Origin: CAYFUG01 sp964346295
Lineage (GTDB): Bacteria > Patescibacteriota > Minisyncoccia > Moranbacterales > DUUL01
NCBI GenBank assembly: GCA_964346295.1
Contig: CAYFUG010000003.1
Coordinates: 1 to 64,000 of the forward strand
Direction: 5' to 3'
DNA: 64,000 nucleotides
How positions within the stretch are numbered: the first letter of the stretch is position 1; every line of letters begins with the position of its first letter. Made by a program: the position numbers and the translations under genes. The notes under the pieces are model-generated. The model was not told the origin of the DNA. It ran no database searches and was given only the letters and a program-made list of their open reading frames with translations. Below are positions 59,177 to 64,000 of the stretch, piece after piece.

Positions 59177-59341
59177 TTTAAAAACCCAATCTTAAAATTT
59201 CTTTAAATTGGGTAACTTAATCACCTTTTTCCAATCTATCACTCCCTTTGAGCATACTGACATAAGCGTCTAACAACTTTCCAATTAGAATTTCATCCAG
59301 ACGATATTATGTTTGCAAAATTCCAATCCTCAGAAATTTTA

Positions 59342-59983
59342 TCAATTCTCTCTCATACCTAAAATGGTTTCAATAAATTTTGTCCTCGCATAAAAGGCTC
59401 TGGTTTTTTTGCTTTTTCCTCCCTGCCCTTTTGTTCTTGGTTGGATAAATTTACCCATCTTGCTAGACAAAACCTCGATCTTGCCCCTGCCATCCTTGAG
59501 AGCTTCTTGAACAACCTCATAATCTTCTTTGATTTGCTGCCAAAAATTTGTAGAAAGTAAATCAAAACTATTCACATAAAGCAATTTTGACGAGCTTTCT
59601 TCGTTATCTACTCTTTCACGACCGCAAATAATCATTTTTTGCATCTTATTGAACAAATGACTTTCTTCGAAAGGTTTTTCCATAACATCTTCGGGGTTAA
59701 TCATAGTAATAGCCATTGTTTCCTTAACTCTCCATGTCCCATCTTTCTTACTAACCAAAGGAACAAGCTTCAGCTCCCAATAATCACCGTTAGAAGCCTG
59801 CACAGCGTTATTTCCAAGTCCAACAGCTCGTTCAAGTGTGAGACCTGCCCAACCTTTATTTAATTTTCCATTTTCACCCTTAAAAACAGTAACACCGAAT
59901 TCATCGGCGAGCCCTCTAAGATCTTCTCCGATAAGTCTCTGTAATTTTTGCGTAGCCTCAAAACGAGTAACTTCTTTCATCAA
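59342..59983 (-). CDS. MvaI/BcnI-family type II restriction endonuclease
   Basis: The 213-residue protein has a MutH/MvaI-like core. The putative catalytic acidic set lies in the GDYWELKLVPLVSK stretch (E-x-K) with an earlier GLTLERAVGLGNNAVQASNG. It lies two bases from the end of the methyltransferase gene in the same direction, as in a restriction-modification pair. MvaI and BcnI cleave CCWGG and CCSGG as monomers, but the specificity here cannot be read from sequence. Codons are AT-rich relative to housekeeping neighbours. Confidence 0.75.
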   Translation of the reverse strand: MMKEVTRFEATQKLQRLIGEDLRGLADEFGVTVFKGENGKLNKGWAGLTLERAVGLGNNAVQASNGDYWELKLVPLVSKKDGTWRVKETMAITMINPEDVMEKPFEESHLFNKMQKMIICGRERVDNEESSSKLLYVNSFDLLSTNFWQQIKEDYEVVQEALKDGRGKIEVLSSKMGKFIQPRTKGQGGKSKKTRAFYARTKFIETILGMREN

Positions 59984-59985
59984 TT

Positions 59986-60894
59986 TTAAACTAAAGCGTA
60001 TTCAAGCCTTCTGTCCTCAGCCTTACATTGCTCAGTTGAATTTTCAGGATTACGACTCCTTTCTATGTTATCATAAAGTAATTCAAATCGTTTAATAGAT
60101 AAATCGAGATACTTTTTTTCCATATCGATACCAATAAAATCTCTGCCAAAAAGATAAGCAGCGAGACCAGTTGTTGAACTACCCGTAAAAGGATCTAGGA
60201 TAATATCCCCCTTGTTTGTGCTAGCAAGTACAATCCGCTTCAAAAGATCAATTGGTTTTTGCGTAGGGTGCTTACCAAAAGTCTTCTCAATGGGACCCGG
60301 CGTATTAATGGCCCAAACAGAACGCATTTGCTTTCCTTCTTCATGTAAAATTTCAATAGACTGTTTTCTTCCACAACCTGAGCAATTAAACTTCTTTTTA
60401 TAATTATCGGTCCAATTTTTCATCAACTTATAATTAAAAGTATGCTTCGATTTTTTTTCTTTCCTCGCCCACAAAAGCGTCTCGTGACTCGCAGTAAAAA
60501 ATCGACAACTTAGGTTTGGAGAAGCATTTGGCTTAAACCAAGCAACATCATTTAAGATATGGTATTTAGAAACTTGTAGAGCAAAGCCACATTGATAAAT
60601 AGAATGATAAGTTCCTGAAATCCAAATAGTCCCGCCAGGCTTCAAAACACGCCTACACGCTTCAATCCAAGCAAGATGAAACTCAAAATCTCTTTTTAAG
60701 CCACTGCTTTTGTCCCAATCGCCTTTATTAACATTTACCATTTTGCCAGCCTGGCAAGTAAACCCGTCATTAGATAAGTTGTAAGGAGGATCGGCAAATA
60801 TCATATCTACTGAACCTTCCTCTATTTCACTTAAAACATCCAGGCAATTTGCTTTGTAAAGAGAAAAATTTGGTTTTTTGTAATATGTTTTCAT
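59986..60894 (-). CDS. Type II DNA methyltransferase (beta class, DPPY)
   Basis: The 302-residue protein has motif IV DMIFADPPYNLSNDGF near the start and motif I LDPFTGSSTTGLAAYLFGRD near the end, the beta-class order. A CSGCG plus FNCSG-type zinc-like insert lies near 165-180. DPPY usually means adenine-N6 methylation, while many MvaI/BcnI partners are cytosine-N4 enzymes, which use SPPY. It protects the site cut by the adjacent endonuclease. Confidence 0.88.
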   Translation of the reverse strand: MKTYYKKPNFSLYKANCLDVLSEIEEGSVDMIFADPPYNLSNDGFTCQAGKMVNVNKGDWDKSSGLKRDFEFHLAWIEACRRVLKPGGTIWISGTYHSIYQCGFALQVSKYHILNDVAWFKPNASPNLSCRFFTASHETLLWARKEKKSKHTFNYKLMKNWTDNYKKKFNCSGCGRKQSIEILHEEGKQMRSVWAINTPGPIEKTFGKHPTQKPIDLLKRIVLASTNKGDIILDPFTGSSTTGLAAYLFGRDFIGIDMEKKYLDLSIKRFELLYDNIERSRNPENSTEQCKAEDRRLEYALV

Positions 60895-60916
60895 GCCTAC
60901 AATGTATCATTTTGTT

Positions 60917-62188
60917 TCAAAATTTGGAAGCCCCCCGTTCTGCTTCAATTTCCGCAACCCGATTATATTTAGAAACCCGCTCCCCTCTTGCCGGCGCTCC
61001 AAACTTCACAAAATCCGCTTCAGTCGCTACTGCCAAATCGGCAATAAAATCATCAATAGTCTCTCCGCTCCGGTGAGAAACGGCAATCTTCATATCGTTA
61101 TACTTGGCCTCTCGAACAGTTTGAATGGTTTCCGTCAAAGAACCAATTTGATTGACTTTAATCAAGACCGCATTGCAAGCCTTTCGTTCTATTGCCTCTA
61201 CCACCAACTTTTGGTTAGTCACCAATAAATCATCTCCAATAATCGTGATCTTCTCCCCCATCTGCTCAGTAAATTTTTCCCAGCCATCCCAGTCGAACTC
61301 GCTCAAAGGATCCTCGATCAGTGCCAGTTTGTACTTCTCTACCCACTCCTTGTACATCGTGTTCATCGACTCACTGCTCAAAGAAACTCTGTCTAACTTG
61401 AGATCGTACTGCTTAGCTTCCTTGTTGTAAAACTCACTAGCCGCCGCGTCGATTCCGGTTTTGATTTGACGTTCTAATTCAAATCGACTGGCGTTAATCG
61501 CCTCCACAATCACCTCCAAGGCTTCCTGATTAGATCCTAAACTGGGAGCAAAGCCGCCTTCGTCCCCCACTGCCACTCGGTAACCCATTTTGACTAGGTT
61601 AGCTTTGAGAATTTGATAGATCTCCGCTCCCGCCGCAATCCGCTCGGAAAAAGTGCCTAATCCGTGCGGTACTAGCATGAATTCCTGTAAATCCAAGCCA
61701 CTATCAGCATGCTTACCTCCATTAATGACATTCATCATCGGAATCGGAAAACGATAATCCGGAGTAGAAGTAAAGCCAAAAGTTTCCTGTAAATGCTGCC
61801 AGAGAGGCTTATTTTGAGCCGCCGCCGCTGCTCGAGCCACGGCTAAAGAAACTGCCAAAATTGCGTTAGCCCCCAAATTAGACTTGTTCTCCGTTCCATC
61901 CAACTCCAACATTCGCTGGTCGATTCCCTCCTGGTCCAGAGCACTAAAATCGCTCAAACCGGGAAAAATCTTCTTTTCAATATTGTCACAAGCTTTTCGC
62001 ACTCCTTTGCCGGCAAACCTTTCTTGGTCCCCGTCCCGCAATTCCAAGGCTTCCCTGGAACCGGTAGAAGCTCCGGAAGGCACAGTGGCTTTGCCAGCTG
62101 TTCCATCCTCCAAGACTACTGTTGCTTGAACTGTTGGCAATGCCCGAGAGTCCAAAATTTCTCGCGCCTGAATTGACTTAATTTTCAT
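60917..62188 (-). CDS. eno: Enolase
   Basis: The 423-residue glycolytic enzyme shows REILDSRALPTVQATVVLED, GASTGSREALELRDGD, NVINGGKHADSGLDLQEFML, VGDEGGFAPSL, EDPLSEFDWDGWEKF, GDDLLVTN, IKVNQIGSLTETI and SHRSGETID. Metal-binding acids and catalytic Lys/Glu positions are in place. It interconverts 2-phosphoglycerate and phosphoenolpyruvate. A family-A arm fragment (TTCAAAATTTGGAAGCCC) touches its 3' end. Confidence 0.97.
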   Translation of the reverse strand: MKIKSIQAREILDSRALPTVQATVVLEDGTAGKATVPSGASTGSREALELRDGDQERFAGKGVRKACDNIEKKIFPGLSDFSALDQEGIDQRMLELDGTENKSNLGANAILAVSLAVARAAAAAQNKPLWQHLQETFGFTSTPDYRFPIPMMNVINGGKHADSGLDLQEFMLVPHGLGTFSERIAAGAEIYQILKANLVKMGYRVAVGDEGGFAPSLGSNQEALEVIVEAINASRFELERQIKTGIDAAASEFYNKEAKQYDLKLDRVSLSSESMNTMYKEWVEKYKLALIEDPLSEFDWDGWEKFTEQMGEKITIIGDDLLVTNQKLVVEAIERKACNAVLIKVNQIGSLTETIQTVREAKYNDMKIAVSHRSGETIDDFIADLAVATEADFVKFGAPARGERVSKYNRVAEIEAERGASKF

Positions 62189-62223
62189 TTTTTTAATTTA
62201 ACTAATTAATCCCCTATTTTATA

Positions 62224-62254
62224 TGAAACTCCCACGGGCTTACGCCCGGGGTTT
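62224..62254 (+). terminator. Hairpin, terminator-like
   Basis: GAAACTCCCACGGGC and GCCCGGGGTTTC pair around TTAC, followed by TTCTT. It lies between the enolase start and the tRNA-Lys promoter and may insulate the two. Confidence 0.5.
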
Positions 62255-62295
62255 CTTCTTAAACAAATTTTAAAAATTCGGAAGCCCCAAAGCTA

Positions 62296-62323
62296 TTGAC
62301 ATTATACAGCCAAAGAATACAAT
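62296..62323 (+). promoter_or_regulatory. Promoter of the tRNA-Lys array
   Basis: TTGACA, 16 bases and TACAAT. The transcript start is near 62330, about 105 bases before the intact tRNA-Lys. A small hairpin ATGC-TCCAAG-GCAT with a T run (62328-62352) follows at once. Confidence 0.6.
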
Positions 62324-62379
62324 GAGCAATGCTCCAAGGCATTTGGTCTTTTTTGTTTTAGGATTGTTTTAAGATAAGG

Positions 62380-62434
62380 AGCTCAGTCGGGAGAGCTGGA
62401 AAGCAAAGCTTTTCAGGACTTTTAAGCTGATGAT
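62380..62434 (+). pseudogene. Partial tRNA-Lys-like unit
   Basis: AGCTCAGTCGGGAGAGCTGG, AAAGCAAAGCTTTTCAGGAC and TTTTAAGCTGATGATC match the middle of the variant tRNA-Lys copies at 62532 and 62644 but lack both acceptor strands. Confidence 0.6.
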
Positions 62435-62435
62435 C

Positions 62436-62508
62436 GGGCGCATAGCTCAGTCGGTAGAGCAACAGCCTTTTAAGCTGATGGTCGGGGGTTCAAATCCCTC
62501 TGCGCCCA
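62436..62508 (+). tRNA. tRNA-Lys, anticodon UUU
   Basis: Acceptor GGGCGCA/TGCGCCC, D arm GCTCAGTCGGTAGAGC, anticodon arm CAGC-CTTTTAA-GCTG with TTT, T arm GGGGGTTCAAATCCCTC. Discriminator A; CCA is not encoded. The pair 27-43 is A-A. Confidence 0.95.
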
Positions 62509-62531
62509 CATTTTATAATCTAGCCTAAGCT

Positions 62532-62620
62532 GGGCGCATAGCTCAGTCGGGAGAGCTGGAAAGCACAGCTTTTCAGGACTTTTAAGCTGATGGTCGGGGG
62601 TTCAAATCCCTCTGCGCCCA
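62532..62620 (+). pseudogene. tRNA-Lys copy with hairpin-forming insertions (1)
   Basis: Acceptor, D and T arms equal the intact tRNA-Lys. Between D arm and anticodon there are two additions, TGGAAAGC and TTTTCAGGA, which can pair with each other (CTGGAAAGC with GCTTTTCAG). Removing them restores the normal anticodon arm. It is 89 nt long and is listed as a pseudogene because the extra bases would disturb the fold unless removed. Confidence 0.65.
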
Positions 62621-62643
62621 CATTTTATAATCTAGCCTAAGCT

Positions 62644-62732
62644 GGGCGCATAGCTCAGTCGGGAGAGCTGGAAAGCACAGCTTTTCAGGACTTTTAAGCT
62701 GATGGTCGGGGGTTCAAATCCCTCTGCGCCCA
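62644..62732 (+). pseudogene. tRNA-Lys copy with hairpin-forming insertions (2)
   Basis: Identical to the unit at 62532 with the same 23-base spacer in front (ATTTTATAATCTAGCCTAAG within it), so it is a tandem duplication of 112 bases. Confidence 0.65.
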
Positions 62733-62888
62733 CCGTTCTTCGCTGAAACTTCGAACGGCACAGCCGTACATTTAGCGATTTCTTAAAAAAAGCATACACC
62801 TAAAATTAATCGCAAAGGACGCCCTTCGTAGCCTTCTCAATCTTCAAAGCTTCAGCGAAGAAGATGGCGAAGAAGGGACATTGAAACC

Positions 62889-63140
62889 ATGTTTTATGTC
62901 TACATCATCCAAAGCATAAAATACCCCTAACAATTTTATACTGGCTTTTCAGATAATCTCAAAACTAGAATCCCCAATCACAACTCGGGAAAAATTCTCC
63001 ATACCAAGAAATTTAGGCCTTGGAAGTTAGTATTCTATTCTGCTTTCAAAGAGAAGATGACCGCTCTTAAGTTTGAAAGGTACCTCAAGACAGCCTCTGG
63101 GATTGCCTTTCGAAACAAGCGACTTTTGAATAACGACTAG
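62889..63140 (+). pseudogene. GIY-YIG endonuclease-like gene with premature stop
   Basis: The 84-codon frame reads MFYVYIIQSIKYP, a TAA stop at 62928-62930, then QFYTGFSDNLKTRIPNHNSG, FRPWKLVFYSAFKEKMTALK and FERYLKTASGIAF. Apart from the stop it matches short GIY-YIG nuclease-domain proteins common in CPR genomes. The stop at codon 14 likely replaces a Lys codon. Frequent multi-copy occurrence suggests loss is harmless. The preceding spacer (62733-62888) holds only CTTCGCTGAAGC-type short palindromes. Confidence 0.75.
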
Positions 63141-63248
63141 CCCTCTGCCTCATTTCATAAAGAACTCTAAAGCTTTGAACGACACAGTCTGCAAACTTTA
63201 GCAAATTATTCAAACAAAAAACGAATCGCTTACTTTGATACATCACCA

Positions 63249-63272
63249 GGAGGAATTCATCCTCCTTTTCTG
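63249..63272 (+). terminator. Small hairpin with T run
   Basis: CAGGAGGA pairs with TCCTCC around ATTCA, followed by TTTTCTG. It lies just before the ABC exporter gene and could end the upstream pseudogene transcript or act as an attenuator. Confidence 0.45.
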
Positions 63273-63288
63273 TTTGTTAAAAAACTTT

Positions 63289-64000
63289 ATGAAAACCAAG
63301 AAAATTCCGAAAACCAAACAGCCTCCCAAGCTCACCCGCAAAACCTTGCGGTATTTTTGGTCTCATTTAAAGAATCACAAAGGGAAGATCACTGGGACTT
63401 TAGTTTTTTTTGCTATTGCAGTTTTAGTAGCTGATATTGCTCGGCCCTATCTTTATAAGGAATTGATTGATTCTATTACTAGTTTTCAGGGAGGAGACAA
63501 AAACATTCTTTACCCGGAACTTCTCAGTGTCTTTCTTTACCTAGCTGGAAGTTATCTTCTAACAGAACTATTGCTGTGGCGCTTAGCTGGTTATTTTATT
63601 ATCAAACTGGAGCTGGAAATTATCAAGAGTATCACCGACGACTGTTATCGGGTTATTCAAAATCATTCCAGTGGCTTTTTCGCCGATAATTTTACCGGGA
63701 CGCTGGTAGCTCGAGTGAAGCGGATGTTTGGTTCTTTTGAGCGCATCACGGATGTCTTTGTTTTTAATATTTTCATGAATAGCATCGTCCTTCTAGCCTC
63801 TTCTGCTATTCTTTTTGCTATTTCGCCTATTTTTCTGATTATTATTTTCAGTTGGCTAATTATTTACCTCAGTGCTACTTTTTGGTTTTCTAACTGGAAA
63901 ATGAAGTACGACCTTTGGGAAGCCGAAAAAGATTCTAAAATGACTGGGGAATTAGCTGATGGTGTCACTAATTCTTTGGCTATTAAACAATTTTCTCGTC
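63289..64000 (+). CDS. ABC exporter with fused membrane domain, truncated by window end
   Basis: The visible 237 residues begin MKTKKIPKTKQPPKLTRKTL and form the start of a type IV ABC exporter membrane domain. The helices lie at about 34-55 (FFAIAVLVADIARPYLYKEL), 75-100 and a pair near 155-200. Coupling-helix-like text DNFTGTLVARVKRMFGSFER and ATFWFSNWKMKYD is present. The ATPase part lies beyond 64000. Such MsbA-like half transporters flip lipids or export peptides or drugs; the substrate is unknown. Confidence 0.85.
   Translation, partial: MKTKKIPKTKQPPKLTRKTLRYFWSHLKNHKGKITGTLVFFAIAVLVADIARPYLYKELIDSITSFQGGDKNILYPELLSVFLYLAGSYLLTELLLWRLAGYFIIKLELEIIKSITDDCYRVIQNHSSGFFADNFTGTLVARVKRMFGSFERITDVFVFNIFMNSIVLLASSAILFAISPIFLIIIFSWLIIYLSATFWFSNWKMKYDLWEAEKDSKMTGELADGVTNSLAIKQFSR

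Overview
The window looks like part of a chromosome from a Candidate Phyla Radiation (Patescibacteria) bacterium. Supporting signs are single-copy housekeeping genes scattered among many small membrane proteins of unknown role, a sigma region 4 plus HARE-HTH regulator, a VirD4/TraG-like ATPase beside a membrane partner, a lone PilB-type ATPase, a DUF2207 protein, GT-C and O-antigen-ligase-like membrane proteins, and several families of intergenic palindromic repeats. TGA acts as a normal stop (for example secA and hpf), so this is not a UGA-recoding lineage. No rRNA, CRISPR array, prophage or insertion sequence was seen. || Layout: 1-8.1 kb is a leftward MacAB-like export operon (adaptor, HExxH protein, DUF2207 protein, ATPase, two permeases). 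8.1-16.9 kb carries a PilB-like ATPase, ruvB, a small membrane protein, a VirD4-like ATPase with its membrane partner, and the sigma4-HARE protein. 17-25.3 kb carries rpmA, membrane and lipoprotein genes, a P-loop kinase, ligA, a VapBC pair and a frameshifted HAD phosphatase. 25.5-28.6 kb holds two O-antigen-ligase-like genes, the first interrupted in frame by three palindromic elements. 28.6-29.5 kb is non-coding and holds a 6S-like RNA candidate. 29.5-32.8 kb has a membrane-anchored protein with an assembly gap, an RluD-family enzyme and tRNA-Leu. 33-41.8 kb runs rightward: a SanA-like protein, a Phe attenuator with a single-chain PheRS, serS, gatC, ddl and a GT-C transferase. 42-47.6 kb has a candidate sRNA, tRNA-Phe, tRNA-Gly, uvrA, tRNA-Leu and tRNA-Cys with decayed copies. 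48-62.2 kb runs mostly leftward: family-4 UDG, secA, hpf, murB, an esterase, recO, a GT2 enzyme, a type II restriction-modification pair and enolase. 62.3-64 kb holds a tRNA-Lys array, a GIY-YIG pseudogene and the start of an ABC exporter. || The most striking system is at 33.9-35.3 kb. A promoter is followed by a 24-codon peptide with seven Phe codons, then mutually exclusive antiterminator and terminator hairpins, then a gene for a phenylalanyl-tRNA synthetase built like the mitochondrial enzyme (PheS-type catalytic core plus C-terminal FDX-ACB domain, no N-terminal coiled coil). This reads as ribosome-mediated Phe attenuation of a monomeric-type PheRS. The second theme is a roughly 120-bp nested palindrome, present about 15 times, mostly touching the stop codons of leftward genes and three times inserted in frame inside a membrane-protein gene, reminiscent of Rickettsia palindromic elements. 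The third is two tRNA loci (Cys and Lys) with extra copies carrying hairpin-forming insertions.
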